Source: Eggerthellales bacterium (GTDB lineage Bacteria > Actinomycetota > Coriobacteriia > Coriobacteriales > Eggerthellaceae). Taken from it: a DNA stretch of 64,000 nucleotides. The DNA is taken from contig JAQXVU010000002.1 of the NCBI GenBank assembly GCA_029225085.1, positions 1-64,000 of the forward strand, written 5' to 3'. Positions 17,185 to 26,489 of this stretch are shown in pieces (the stretch's first letter is position 1; each line of letters begins with the position of its first letter). The notes beneath the pieces were generated by a model, which worked only from the letters and a program-made list of their open reading frames with translations, was not told where the DNA came from and made no database searches. Position numbers and translations under genes: made by a program.

Positions 17185-18843
17185 ATGATTCCTGCGGCGC
17201 TTTCATCGAAGTTCAAACACACCAGCGCGCCCTCGCAGAACAGAAGCTCAGTTCCCGCTCAGATCATGATCCCCCGGCTCATGGTCCTGTTCAGCGTCAT
17301 CGCCTTGTTGGCCATCGGCTTGGTCATGGTGTATTCGGCTGGTTCCATCAAGGGCATCAGCAGCGAGAATGGTGCGGAGTACTACCTGATCAGGCAGGTG
17401 GGCTTCGTGGCCTTTGGCGCGTTTGTCGCCTTCATCGTTGCTCGCGTGTTCAATTACCATATGTGGCTGGGCCGCTGGCTGATCGTGGCCTGGCTTGCCT
17501 CTACCGCTTTGCTGCTGTGCGTTCCCGTTTTCGGCACCGAGGCTTTGGGTGCAAAGCGCTGGGTGTTCGGCATTCAGCCCTCGGAGTTCTCGAAGATCGT
17601 GTTCCTGTTGGTGACGGCGAAGTTCCTCTTCGATTGGCAACAGGGGAGGCGAGACGGCCGCGCTACGGCTGGCTGCATTTTCGCCGCCGTCATCGCTCCC
17701 TTGCTCTTCCTGTACAAGACTCAGTCCGACTTGGGCACCACCATGATTTGCATCGTGGGCATCCTGGCTCTGCTGTGGCTGGCGGAGGTTCCCACGCGGA
17801 TCGTGGTGGGCATTGTGACAGTGGTGGTGGCCTTCGGATTGTTCTCTATCTTCGGCACGGGCTATCGCTCCGACCGCCTGATCTTCCTGAACCCCTTTGC
17901 CGACCCCTATGGTGATGGCTACCAGCTCATCCACTCCTTCTATGCTTTCGCCCAAGGCGGCATTCTGGGCAAGGGATTGGGAAACTCGGCGGAGAAGTAC
18001 CTGTACCTGCCCGAGGCTCAGACCGACTTCGTGTTCTCGATCCTCGGTGAGGAGCTAGGCCTTATCGGCACCCTCGGTGTGATCGCCCTGTTCCTGGTGT
18101 TTATGGTGGGCGGCCTGCGCATCGCTCAGAACGCGTCGGATTCCCATGGTCAGATGATCGCGGGGTCCTTCACGGTGATCATCGTCTTCCAGGCATTCCT
18201 GAACATGGCCTGCGTCATGGGCTTGTTCCCCACCACCGGTAAGCCCTTGCCCTTCCTGTCCTACGGCGGTTCCTCGGTGATCTCGTCCATCATCATGGTG
18301 GGCCTCATTCTGTCGGTGTCCTTCTCCTCCGATGACTCGAAGGTGTACCAGAAGCGCAGGGAGGACCTGCGACTCATCACCTCTGACAGGTCTGGTGCCT
18401 CAGGTGACCAGGGTGAGAGGTTGCCTCAGGATTCCGGAAGGCCCTTTGGCTTCGGAGGCGGTCGCGCCTCGGGTTCCGGAAGGGGCCGCTCGTCACGCTC
18501 TTCCGGCAGCGGATCTCCTCGTTCCGGAAGCGGTCGGGCTTCAGGTTCCGGAAGAGATCGCTCTGCTCGCAGCGGAAGCGACCGTACTAGGCGTTCCGAG
18601 GGCAATGCCCCATCTCGCTCTGGTGGGCCTCGCGTCGTTTCCCGCGGGGACGCTCTTTCCATGAGCGGCGCTCGCAGCTCCTCACGTTCTTCTGGGGGCC
18701 GAGGGGGTTCTCGCGGCGCATCAGTTGCGTATCATGAGAGGGATACCGAATCGCAAAATCGCAGTGCTCGGTCCTCCAGCCAGCCTCGGGGCGCTTCCCA
18801 GCTGCATCTGGTGACCAGTTATCGTGGTAACGGAAGGGGATAG
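17185..18843 (+). CDS. ftsW: SEDS peptidoglycan polymerase FtsW with long basic tail
   Basis: A 552-residue protein whose first 390 residues are a ten-helix SEDS glycosyltransferase. GIQPSEFSKI, GRAT-type loops and KGLGNSAEKYLYLPEAQTDF are conserved markers of FtsW/RodA, and the division-cluster position favours FtsW. The remaining roughly 160 residues (from about residue 393) are a low-complexity, Ser/Gly/Arg-rich cytoplasmic tail with repeated SGRGR, GSGR and RSGS strings. Such a tail is much longer than in E. coli and probably disordered. The ATG at 17185 lies 4 nt past murD; an upstream in-frame ATG inside murD is less likely. FtsW polymerises septal glycan with FtsI. Confidence 0.92.
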   Translation: MIPAALSSKFKHTSAPSQNRSSVPAQIMIPRLMVLFSVIALLAIGLVMVYSAGSIKGISSENGAEYYLIRQVGFVAFGAFVAFIVARVFNYHMWLGRWLIVAWLASTALLLCVPVFGTEALGAKRWVFGIQPSEFSKIVFLLVTAKFLFDWQQGRRDGRATAGCIFAAVIAPLLFLYKTQSDLGTTMICIVGILALLWLAEVPTRIVVGIVTVVVAFGLFSIFGTGYRSDRLIFLNPFADPYGDGYQLIHSFYAFAQGGILGKGLGNSAEKYLYLPEAQTDFVFSILGEELGLIGTLGVIALFLVFMVGGLRIAQNASDSHGQMIAGSFTVIIVFQAFLNMACVMGLFPTTGKPLPFLSYGGSSVISSIIMVGLILSVSFSSDDSKVYQKRREDLRLITSDRSGASGDQGERLPQDSGRPFGFGGGRASGSGRGRSSRSSGSGSPRSGSGRASGSGRDRSARSGSDRTRRSEGNAPSRSGGPRVVSRGDALSMSGARSSSRSSGGRGGSRGASVAYHERDTESQNRSARSSSQPRGASQLHLVTSYRGNGRG

Positions 18844-18846
18844 CTC

Positions 18847-19947
18847 ATGCTGTTCGTTCTTTCTGGCGGTGGCACCGCCGGTCATATCAACCCTGCCCTG
18901 GCCTTGGCTGAGGAGCTGACGTCTCGCGGTCACGAGGTGCAGTTCGCCGGCACCCCTGGCGGCATCGAGAGCCGCTTGGTCCCGCAGGCAGGCATTCCCT
19001 TTACCGCTTTCGAGGCGGCCGGTTTCGACCGCAGCCATCCCCTCACCCTTCCCAAGGGCGTCTACAAGATTATGCGGAGCCTGGGCAAGGCGAAGAAGTG
19101 GCTCCGGGACATCGGCGCAGACGGCGTTGTCTGCTTCGGTGGCTACGTCTGCATCCCTGTGGGCATGGCCGCAGAGTCTCTGGGCATTCCCGTGGTGGTG
19201 CATGAGCAGAACTCCGTTATGGGCATGGCCAACAAGCAGCTTTCTAAGAAGGCCGCTTCGGTTGCCCTGACCTACCAGGTGGCGGGGGAGTCCGTGGCTG
19301 ATAAGGGCAAGCTGGTTCTCACCGGCAACCCCGTGCGCAAGTCCTTCGCTTCCGCTACCCGCGCCGAGGGCCGCGAGTTTTTGGGCATCCCCGCTGACGC
19401 CCGCATGCTGCTGGTGTTCGGCGGCAGCCTGGGCGCTCGTCACATCAACACGGCGGTGTGCGCACTGAAGGACGAACTCCTGTCCCACCCTGATCTGTAC
19501 GTGGTGCACGTCACCGGCAAGAAGGAGTATGAGGCCGTCTGCCAGCAGCTGGCCCTCACCCCTGAGGAGGAGCGCCGCTGGAAGGTCATGGACTACAACG
19601 ATCAGATGGCCCTCACCATGGCCGCCGCCGATGCAGTGGTGTCCCGCGCTGGTGCAACCTCCCTTGCTGAGATCTCCCTGCGTGCGGTTCCCGCCCTGCT
19701 GGTGCCCTTCCCCTTCGCCACCGCCGATCACCAGACGGTGAACGCCAAGGAATATGTGGAAGCTGGCGCTGCCTATATGGTTGCCGATGACGCGGTAGAG
19801 ACCGACGCCTTCACTGAGCCCCTGCTACGCCTGGTAGATGATGAGGCCGTTCGCGCGCAGATGCACGAGAGGGCCTTGGCGCTGGAGACGGTAAACGCTG
19901 CCGCGAAATTGGCAGATGTTGTGATTGCCGCTGCCCAAGGAAAGTAA
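18847..19947 (+). CDS. murG: UDP-GlcNAc:lipid I GlcNAc transferase MurG
   Basis: A 366-residue GT28-family enzyme that converts lipid I to lipid II on the cytoplasmic membrane face. The N-terminal loop GGGTAGHINPALALAEEL, the central HEQNSVMG segment, the second loop FGGSLGARHIN and the C-terminal SRAGATSLAEI donor-binding motif are all present. Start ATG lies 3 nt after ftsW. murC follows after 63 bp that include AGGAGG. Confidence 0.96.
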   Translation: MLFVLSGGGTAGHINPALALAEELTSRGHEVQFAGTPGGIESRLVPQAGIPFTAFEAAGFDRSHPLTLPKGVYKIMRSLGKAKKWLRDIGADGVVCFGGYVCIPVGMAAESLGIPVVVHEQNSVMGMANKQLSKKAASVALTYQVAGESVADKGKLVLTGNPVRKSFASATRAEGREFLGIPADARMLLVFGGSLGARHINTAVCALKDELLSHPDLYVVHVTGKKEYEAVCQQLALTPEEERRWKVMDYNDQMALTMAAADAVVSRAGATSLAEISLRAVPALLVPFPFATADHQTVNAKEYVEAGAAYMVADDAVETDAFTEPLLRLVDDEAVRAQMHERALALETVNAAAKLADVVIAAAQGK

Positions 19948-20010
19948 GCGGTACAATAAGAGGTCCGAATAACGCAGGAGGCCTTTGGCCCTGAGATAGA
20001 AGTTGGTTCC

Positions 20011-21432
20011 ATGGAAGCAAAGAACGATATCACCACTGTGCATTTCATCGGTATCGGAGGAGTTGGCATGAGCGGCATCGCTCGCGTTGCCCACGACCAA
20101 GGCCTGACGGTCTCCGGCTCCGATCTGAAGGCCAGCCGCTACACCGAGCAGCTGGTAGAAGCCGGCATTCAGGTGTTCATCGGCCACGATGCATCCAATC
20201 TGCCTGCTGACGACAACGCCGTCGTGGTGGTTTCCACCGCCATTCTGCAGAACAATCCCGAGCTGAAGGCTGCCCACGAGCGGGGCATGGCCATCTGGCA
20301 CCGCGCTCAGATGCTGGCGTTCCTCGGTCGCGACAAGCAGACGCTGGCAGTAGCGGGCACCCATGGCAAGACCACGTCCTCCTCTATGCTGGCATCCGTT
20401 CTCGACGCTCTGGGTACGGAGCCAAGCTTCCTCATCGGCGGCATCGTGCGCACCTATGGCACCAATGCCCACTCCGGCAAGGGCCCCTTCTATGTGGTAG
20501 AAGCCGACGAGAGCGACAAGTCCTTCACCTACCTGCATCCCCATGCCGTCATGGTCACCAATGTGGAAGCCGACCATCTCGATCACTACAAGGACGTGCA
20601 GGAGATTCACGAGCTCTTCTCCGAGTTCATGGGTCAGGTAGATCCCGATGGCGTGCTGGTGGTCTGCGGCGATGACGCTGCCCTGTCCGCTATCGCTCAG
20701 AAGATCGATCGCAAGGTCATCACCTACGGCACCGGCGCTGATTGCGACGTGGTGGTCAGCTCCTATGAGCCACGAGGTGTGGGAAGCGCCTACGAGGTTA
20801 CTTTCCCCGATGGCCGCGTGGTGTCTGGCACCATCAAGCAGAATCCCGGCATCCATAACGTGCTGAATGCCGCAGGCGTTCTGACCACCGTTGCCCAGCT
20901 GGGCTACGACCCTCAGGAAGCTGCCGATGCCCTGGCCAACTTCGCCGGCGTGCATCGCCGCTTCGAGCTGGTGGGAGAGGCTGACGGCGTGACGGTGGTA
21001 GACGATTACGCGCATCATCCCACGGAGATCGCCGCCACCATCGAAGCCGCCTCTAAGCTGGGCTTCAAGAAGGTGCACGTCATCTTCCAGCCTCATCGCT
21101 ACTCTCGCGTCGGCCTGTTCACCGAGGTTCTCCGCGATGACTTCGCCAAGGCCTTCGACCAGTGCGATACCGTTACGTTCATGGATGTCTACGCTGCAGG
21201 CGAGACCCCTGTGCCCGGCGTGTCCGGCAAGACCTTCATGGATGTGCTCCTGGAAAGCCCCAATCATCCTGAGCTTACCTATCTGCCTCGCCGCCTAGAA
21301 CTGGTGAGCCAGTTCATCGACCGTTTGGCCCCTGGCGACCTGGTCATCACCATGGGCGCTGGCGACGTGACCAGCGTCGGTGGCGAGCTGGTTGCCGCTC
21401 TGCAGGAGCGCGCTGACGCATCCCAGGCATAG
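20011..21432 (+). CDS. murC: UDP-MurNAc:L-Ala ligase MurC
   Basis: A 473-residue first Mur ligase of the stem peptide pathway. The N-terminal FIGIGGVGMSGIARVAHDQG binds UDP-MurNAc, GTHGKTTSSSML (about residue 115) is the ATP loop, and VDDYAHHPTEI and FQPHRYSR mark the C-terminal half. Order murG-murC-murB is common in Actinobacteria and Firmicutes. There is no fusion to MurB. Length is ordinary. Confidence 0.96.
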   Translation: MEAKNDITTVHFIGIGGVGMSGIARVAHDQGLTVSGSDLKASRYTEQLVEAGIQVFIGHDASNLPADDNAVVVVSTAILQNNPELKAAHERGMAIWHRAQMLAFLGRDKQTLAVAGTHGKTTSSSMLASVLDALGTEPSFLIGGIVRTYGTNAHSGKGPFYVVEADESDKSFTYLHPHAVMVTNVEADHLDHYKDVQEIHELFSEFMGQVDPDGVLVVCGDDAALSAIAQKIDRKVITYGTGADCDVVVSSYEPRGVGSAYEVTFPDGRVVSGTIKQNPGIHNVLNAAGVLTTVAQLGYDPQEAADALANFAGVHRRFELVGEADGVTVVDDYAHHPTEIAATIEAASKLGFKKVHVIFQPHRYSRVGLFTEVLRDDFAKAFDQCDTVTFMDVYAAGETPVPGVSGKTFMDVLLESPNHPELTYLPRRLELVSQFIDRLAPGDLVITMGAGDVTSVGGELVAALQERADASQA

Positions 21433-21447
21433 GGCGGGAGACGGTCC

Positions 21448-22377
21448 ATGGCTCGCTTTCTGGGAAAGCATTCTAAATCTCTGTTCAATTTCGGCCCCTC
21501 CTTCGAAGGGGACGTTCGTCGTGACGAGCCCATGTCTCGCCACACCACCTACCGTATCGGCGGCCCTGCCCGCTATTACGTCACCGTGCTCTCCGTAAGC
21601 GCCCTGAACATGGCTCTGGCGGAGTGTCGCGACAACCAGCTTCCCTGGACGGTGGTGGGGCAGGGGTCGAACCTGCTGGTGGCCGACGAGGGCTACCCCG
21701 GTGCGGTTCTCACCTTGGCCGGCGACTTCAAGGCCTGGAAGTACGATCCCGAGCGCATGCGCTTCACGGTGGGTGCGGGCATGTCCCTGTCCCGTATCGT
21801 GCAGGAGGCCTTCCACCTCGGGGTTAGCGGATTGGAATTCGCCGTGGGTACCCCGGGTACGGTGGGCGGCGCTTTGCGCATGAACGCTGGCACTAAGACC
21901 GAATGGCTCAGCAAGCAGGTGGCCACGGTCACCACCTTCTCGCCAGAAGGCGGCCTGAAGCGCTATCACGGCTCTGACTTGGCCTGGGGCTATCGCATGA
22001 GCTCCCTTCCCGCTGACGAGGTCATTGTGGAATGCGAGCTGAACGCCCAGCGGGGCGCCGACATGTTCATTCGCGGCAAGATGGAAGGGGCCCTTGCTCG
22101 TCGCAAGAAGTCCCAGCCCCTGAACCACCCGTCCTGTGGCAGCGTGTTCCGCAACCCCGAGGGGGACAGCGCGGGCAGGCTCATCGAGGAGCTGGGCATG
22201 AAGGGGTACACCATTGGCGGTGCTCAGATCTCTGAGAAGCACGCGAACTTCATCGTGAACGTGAACGGCGCTACCGCAGCTGATGTGGCGAGCCTCATAA
22301 AGCTTGCCCACGATAGGGTTCTGGAAGCGTACGGTATCGATCTCGTTCCGGAGGTCAGGTTCCTTGGCTTCGCGTAA
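21448..22377 (+). CDS. murB: UDP-N-acetylenolpyruvoylglucosamine reductase MurB
   Basis: A 309-residue FAD enzyme that reduces the enolpyruvyl group to make UDP-MurNAc. The FAD-binding stretch MSRHTTYRIGGPARYY, GQGSNLLVADEGYPG and FAVGTPGTVGGALRMNAG are conserved, and HPSCGSVFRNP contains the proton-donating serine. A C-terminal EKHANFIVN identifies the type IIa-like short form. MurC-MurB-FtsQ are packed: the ftsQ start lies inside the last codons of murB. Confidence 0.95.
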   Translation: MARFLGKHSKSLFNFGPSFEGDVRRDEPMSRHTTYRIGGPARYYVTVLSVSALNMALAECRDNQLPWTVVGQGSNLLVADEGYPGAVLTLAGDFKAWKYDPERMRFTVGAGMSLSRIVQEAFHLGVSGLEFAVGTPGTVGGALRMNAGTKTEWLSKQVATVTTFSPEGGLKRYHGSDLAWGYRMSSLPADEVIVECELNAQRGADMFIRGKMEGALARRKKSQPLNHPSCGSVFRNPEGDSAGRLIEELGMKGYTIGGAQISEKHANFIVNVNGATAADVASLIKLAHDRVLEAYGIDLVPEVRFLGFA

Positions 22378-23596
22378 TTCAAGAAACAACTTGTTCTCAT
22401 CGGGTCCCTCCCGCTCCTCGCGGCCCTCGCGGCCTCGAGGCGGTCAGTACGTGGGGAAGTCCGGGTCCGGCTTGTCTATGGGAAATCGCCGTGAGGCTCG
22501 CAGGCAGAGCAGCAGCACCGTGCGAAACGTCTCCTCCTACGGTGGCGGCCCTTCGTCTCGTCGCGGCTCTTCCCGCCCTGCCTCGTCCTATCCCGGTTCT
22601 TCCCGCTCTTCTCGTACTGGCTCCTCGCAGCGGGGCGGTTACGTGCACCAGCCCGTCGATCGCTCGGGACGCAACGTTCCTCCTGCTCGCTCTTCTCGGG
22701 GCGCCTCTCGCGGCACCGCTCGGTCCGCTTCGTCTGCAGGCAGGAATTCCGTTTCCGGCACCCAGTCGGTTCGTCTGGGCGACATCGGTCGTCAGGAGCG
22801 CAGGCAGCGGGCATCGGCCTTGTCGTCCTCCCTCTTCAAGAAGTTGCTGATCGTCGTGGCGGTTCTGGCCATATTCGCCGGTGCCTATGCGGGCCTGTAT
22901 TATTCGGGCCTGTTCAAGGTTGAATCGGTGACGGTGGCAGGCGCTGATCACCTTACCGAGGAAGCTGTGGTCGACCTGGCGGATGTACCTAAGGATGCCA
23001 GCATGCTGACGGTGGATACCAACGCCATTCGCCAGAACGTCCTGACCAACGGCTGGGTGCAGGATGTGCAAGTGAACAAGGTGCTGCCTTCTACCTTGCA
23101 GCTGCAGGTGACCGAGCGCACCATTCAGGCTGTGGTGGAAGTCACCTCGAAGGATGCCGAGAGCACGGAGCTCTGGGGCGTCTCTACCGATGGCGTGTGG
23201 CTCATGAAGATTCCTGACAAGGACTCCGAGGAGGCTGCTGGCCTTAGCGAGAAGGTGTACGAGGATGCCGATGCGGTGCTGCATGTGGTTGACGTCCCCT
23301 ATGGCGTGGTGCCTGAGGAGGGTCAGCCCTGCACTGACGACAATGTGAACAACGCCCTTTCCATCATCGGCGGCATGACCACTGAGCTAGCTGACCAGGT
23401 GAAGGAGGTTTCCGCCGATGGCGCCGAGACTACCACGTTGATCTTGGATAGTGGTGTGGAAATCGCCTTTGGCTCCGCTGACGACATCCGCGACAAGGAG
23501 CGCATCTGCCTCGAGCTTCTGAAGGAGCATGAGGGAACCATTGCCTACATCAACGTGCGCGTTGTGAACCGCCCTACCTGGCGAGCTCTGGGCTAA
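22364..23596 (+). CDS. ftsQ: FtsQ-type division protein with long Ser/Arg-rich N-terminus
   Basis: A 410-residue bitopic protein. The first about 155 residues are a cytoplasmic Ser/Arg/Gly-rich low-complexity tail, then one TM helix (about 160-182), a POTRA domain starting FKVESVTVAGADHL and the FtsQ beta-domain. FtsQ recruits FtsL/FtsB to the septum. I chose TTG at 22364 as the start because GGAGG lies 9 nt before it; it overlaps the murB end by 14 nt. The frame is open to 22304 but without an initiation signal. The N-terminal tail is much longer than the roughly 25 residues of E. coli FtsQ. Confidence 0.88.
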   Translation: MASRNSRNNLFSSGPSRSSRPSRPRGGQYVGKSGSGLSMGNRREARRQSSSTVRNVSSYGGGPSSRRGSSRPASSYPGSSRSSRTGSSQRGGYVHQPVDRSGRNVPPARSSRGASRGTARSASSAGRNSVSGTQSVRLGDIGRQERRQRASALSSSLFKKLLIVVAVLAIFAGAYAGLYYSGLFKVESVTVAGADHLTEEAVVDLADVPKDASMLTVDTNAIRQNVLTNGWVQDVQVNKVLPSTLQLQVTERTIQAVVEVTSKDAESTELWGVSTDGVWLMKIPDKDSEEAAGLSEKVYEDADAVLHVVDVPYGVVPEEGQPCTDDNVNNALSIIGGMTTELADQVKEVSADGAETTTLILDSGVEIAFGSADDIRDKERICLELLKEHEGTIAYINVRVVNRPTWRALG

Positions 23597-23829
23597 GACC
23601 CTTCGCCTTGCAGGTTTCGGGCTCTGGGGGATAGGCGGCAGTCGCGTTGCCCCAGGCGAGCCCCGATTGGAAAACCCTTGGTCAGTGGGGTCGGAACCTA
23701 TGGAATGCGTGTCGTTTTTGAGTGCGCCCCTATTGCAAGGTAAATTCATTGTGTAAAATAAGCGAGATTATTAATATCTCCACGACATTAATAAACACAG
23801 ATTGAACATTGCATTCATGGAGGCCCTAC
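23597..23829 (+). promoter_or_regulatory. ftsZ upstream region with candidate promoter
   Basis: This 233-bp gap is the first substantial one within the division cluster and becomes AT-rich towards ftsZ. TTGCAA (23733-23738) and TAAAAT (23754-23759) form a 15-bp-spaced promoter candidate. A partly palindromic GAGATTATTAATATCTC follows at 23764-23780, and ATTAAT recurs at 23787. Independent expression of ftsZ is therefore likely. I saw no terminator here. Confidence 0.45.
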
Positions 23830-24954
23830 ATGGTACAAAATTACGGTTCTGATAACCCAGCCGTTATCAGGGTAGTAGGTGTTGGCGGCGGCGGCACCAA
23901 CGCAGTCAACCGCATGGTTGAGGCTGGCATCAAGGGTGTGGAGTACGTGGCCATCAACACGGACCGTCAGGCACTTCTCATGTCCGATGCGGACAAGACC
24001 ATTCATATCGGCGAGGATCTTACCCGTGGCCTTGGCGCTGGCGCCAACCCCGAGATCGGCGCTCAGGCTGCTGAGGAAAGCCGCAACGAGATCGCCGAGG
24101 CTCTGGCAGGCTCCGACATGGTATTCGTCACGGCAGGCGAGGGCGGCGGCACCGGTACCGGTGCGGCTCCTGTGGTAGCTGAGATCGCTCGTGAGGAGAT
24201 CGGCGCTCTGACCGTTGGTATCGTCACCAAGCCCTTCAGCTTCGAAGGCCGTCTCCGTCGTAACCAGGCAGAGCAGGGCATCGAGCTTCTCACTCAGAAG
24301 GTCGACACCCTCATCGTCATCCCCAACGATCGTCTGCTCGAGATCGTCGAGAAGAAGACCAGCATGCTCGATGCCTTCCGCATCTGCGACGACACCCTGC
24401 GTCAGGGCATTCAGGGCGTTACCGATCTGATCACCATTCCTGGCCTCATCAACCTCGACTTCGCCGACATCCGCACCGTCATGAAGCAGGCTGGCTCCGC
24501 TATGATGGGCATCGGCATCGCTTCCGGCGAGAACCGCGCTATCGATGCTGCTAACCAGGCTATCAACTCCAAGCTCCTCGAGCATTCCATCGCCGGCGCT
24601 TCCCGCGTTCTGTTCTCTATCGCTGGTTCTGCTGACCTGACCCTGTCCGAGGTAGACGAGGCAGCTCGCGTGGTAGAGTCCTGCGCCGACGAGAACGCCA
24701 ACATCATCTACGGCCAGATCATCGACGACAGCATGGGCGACGCTATCCGCATCACCGTTATCGCAACCGGCTTCAAGGCAGAGGCTCAGCAGCAGAACAG
24801 CTACAAGGATCTCTTCGCAGCTACCGCTCCTGCACCTGCTCCTGCACCTGCTCCCGCACCAGTTTCCATGCCTGCCCGCCAGCAGGTGTACGGTTCTTCC
24901 GAGGCTCGCTTCGCTGACGCGGACTACATCCCCGACTTCCTGAAGAGGCAGTAG
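23830..24954 (+). CDS. ftsZ: Cell division GTPase FtsZ
   Basis: A 374-residue tubulin homologue that forms the Z ring. The N-terminal [16 protein letters not shown], the tubulin signature [11 protein letters not shown] near residue 103 and the T7-loop region [11 protein letters not shown] near residue 205 are present. The linker is Ala/Pro-rich, and the conserved C-terminal peptide is [11 protein letters not shown], which normally binds FtsA, SepF or other anchors; SepF is encoded just downstream. The ATG at 23830 follows GGAGG with 7-nt spacing. An upstream in-frame ATG at 23809 is less suitable. Confidence 0.98.
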   Translation: MVQNYGSDNPAVIRVVGVGGGGTNAVNRMVEAGIKGVEYVAINTDRQALLMSDADKTIHIGEDLTRGLGAGANPEIGAQAAEESRNEIAEALAGSDMVFVTAGEGGGTGTGAAPVVAEIAREEIGALTVGIVTKPFSFEGRLRRNQAEQGIELLTQKVDTLIVIPNDRLLEIVEKKTSMLDAFRICDDTLRQGIQGVTDLITIPGLINLDFADIRTVMKQAGSAMMGIGIASGENRAIDAANQAINSKLLEHSIAGASRVLFSIAGSADLTLSEVDEAARVVESCADENANIIYGQIIDDSMGDAIRITVIATGFKAEAQQQNSYKDLFAATAPAPAPAPAPAPVSMPARQQVYGSSEARFADADYIPDFLKRQ

Positions 24955-24963
24955 TCCCTGTTC

Positions 24964-25797
24964 ATGAAAGACGTGTCTACGGCCCTCAGACTTCCTGCCC
25001 CCAGGTTGTCCGAGGGCCTTTTTTCTTCCCTGACCTGCTATACCGATGAGGCGCTTTGGCAGGCGACGGGGGTGCGGGTTGCTTTCACTACCCGTACAGG
25101 GGGCGTGAGCGAGGTTCCGTATCAGGGGCTGAACCTAGGCGACCATGTGGGGGATGACCCTGCGGCGGTAGCTGAGAACCGTAAGCTGCTCATGGCGTCT
25201 TTGGGTTTTTCCGCGTGTACCATTGCCAACCCCAAGCAGGTGCATGGCGATGTGCTGGTGAGCCTCGATGACGAAGATGCGCTGCAGCAGGATATCGCCC
25301 TGTCCCGACAAGGCGCTGATGGCCTGGTGGTGAGCCTTCCAAACGTGGCGGCTCTGCTCTGTTACGCAGACTGCGTTCCGGTGATTATCGTTGCCCCTGA
25401 TGGGCGCTTTGCGGTGGTGCATGCCGGATGGCGGGGCGTGGTGAACGGCATTGCCGTTGCGGCCTTGCGGCAGCTCTCCGATCCGTTCGGTCCCGACCAA
25501 TGCAACATCTACCTGGGCCCCTATATTCATGGGGAGTGCTTCGAGACTGGCGACGATGTGCATCAGCGGTTTTTCGACCTCTTCGGGGCGGAATGCGTTT
25601 ACGATGATACCCACATAGACTTAGGAGCGGCCCTTCGGGTGTCTTTGGTGGCAGCCGGAGCGGACCCTGCTCGCATTGTCGAAGTGGGAGGTTGCACCAT
25701 GTGCCATCCCGAGCGTTGGTTCACCTACCGAGGTGAGGGCGGCGTTTGCGGACGTCATGGTGCTGTTGCGATTAGGAAAGAAGGCGATTTGTCGTGA
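24964..25797 (+). CDS. pgeF: Peptidoglycan editing factor PgeF (YfiH/laccase-domain)
   Basis: A 277-residue protein of the YfiH/DUF152 family, known in E. coli to hydrolyse misincorporated residues from UDP-MurNAc-peptides and also described as having purine nucleoside activity. FTTRTGGVSEVPYQGLNLG, ADCVPVII and HAGWRGVVNG carry the expected metal-binding histidine and cysteine residues. The start is uncertain. ATG 24964 lies 10 nt past ftsZ, and the stretch LTCYTDEALWQ that precedes the conserved core is family-like, favouring this start. But codons 6-21 also encode a strong intrinsic terminator hairpin. The stop overlaps the next gene's GTG. Confidence 0.85.
   Translation: MKDVSTALRLPAPRLSEGLFSSLTCYTDEALWQATGVRVAFTTRTGGVSEVPYQGLNLGDHVGDDPAAVAENRKLLMASLGFSACTIANPKQVHGDVLVSLDDEDALQQDIALSRQGADGLVVSLPNVAALLCYADCVPVIIVAPDGRFAVVHAGWRGVVNGIAVAALRQLSDPFGPDQCNIYLGPYIHGECFETGDDVHQRFFDLFGAECVYDDTHIDLGAALRVSLVAAGADPARIVEVGGCTMCHPERWFTYRGEGGVCGRHGAVAIRKEGDLS
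24981..25024 (+). terminator. Intrinsic terminator within the 5' end of pgeF
   Basis: GGCCCTC (24981-24987) pairs perfectly with GAGGGCC (25012-25018), directly followed by TTTTTT (25019-25024). The loop contains a smaller CCTG/CAGG stem. It ends the ftsZ transcript unless ribosomes translating pgeF, or another factor, disrupt it. Confidence 0.8.
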
Positions 25798-26489
25798 CGA
25801 GCGTCGCGCAACGATACGCTTCTGTACGTCAGCAGGTAGATGCCTGCTGCCTTGCCAACGGAAGGAACCCCGAGGAGGTGACCCTCATCGCGGTGTCTAA
25901 GACCGTGGGCACCCCTGAGGTGGCGGATGCTATGGCAGCGGGAGCTGACAGCTTCGGCGAGAATCGCCCTGATCAGATCCTTCTGAAGAGCGCGGCGTTT
26001 CCTGAGGCCAACTGGCACTTCATCGGCAACATACAGTCTCGCCGCATCGAGGACATCGTTTCCTGCGCATCCCTCATTCACTCCGTGTGCAAGACGGAGC
26101 ACTTCGCCAAGATAGACAGGGCCGCTAAGAGGCTCGGCAAGGTGCAGCGCATCTTGCTCGAAGTGAACGTGTCCGGGGAGGAGTCGAAGAGCGGCTTTTC
26201 TCCCGATGAGGTGAAAGACGCCCTGCTCGCTGCCGATCCCTATGAGAATCTGGTGGTGGAAGGCTTCATGACCATGGCCCCTCGGGGAAGCCGAGAGGTT
26301 GCCTGCGAGACCTTCGCCGGTCTTGCCGGGGTGCGAGATGCCGCCCGCCAGATCGAGCTGCCCCGACAGGGGAAGCTTGCCCTGCATGAGCTTTCTATGG
26401 GCATGAGCGAGGACTGGCAAGAGGCAATTGCCCAGGGCGCTACTATGGTACGTATTGGTCGAGCTGTATTCAGTGAGGAACAATTCTAA
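25794..26489 (+). CDS. YggS family PLP homeostasis protein
   Basis: A 231-residue PLP-binding protein of the YggS/PROSC family. LIAVSKTVG carries the PLP lysine (about residue 36), FGENRPDQ and WHFIGNIQSRR are family blocks, and SMGMSEDWQEAI forms the phosphate-binding C-terminal loop. These proteins maintain pyridoxal phosphate and amino-acid balance and are commonly encoded between ftsZ and sepF in Gram-positive bacteria. The GTG start overlaps the pgeF stop as GTGA, so the two are coupled. Confidence 0.92.
   Translation: MTSVAQRYASVRQQVDACCLANGRNPEEVTLIAVSKTVGTPEVADAMAAGADSFGENRPDQILLKSAAFPEANWHFIGNIQSRRIEDIVSCASLIHSVCKTEHFAKIDRAAKRLGKVQRILLEVNVSGEESKSGFSPDEVKDALLAADPYENLVVEGFMTMAPRGSREVACETFAGLAGVRDAARQIELPRQGKLALHELSMGMSEDWQEAIAQGATMVRIGRAVFSEEQF

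Noticed and set aside
14631-17222. 863-codon open frame on the minus strand
   Set aside because: Antisense shadow of mraY and murD, in which the sense products carry all expected motifs.
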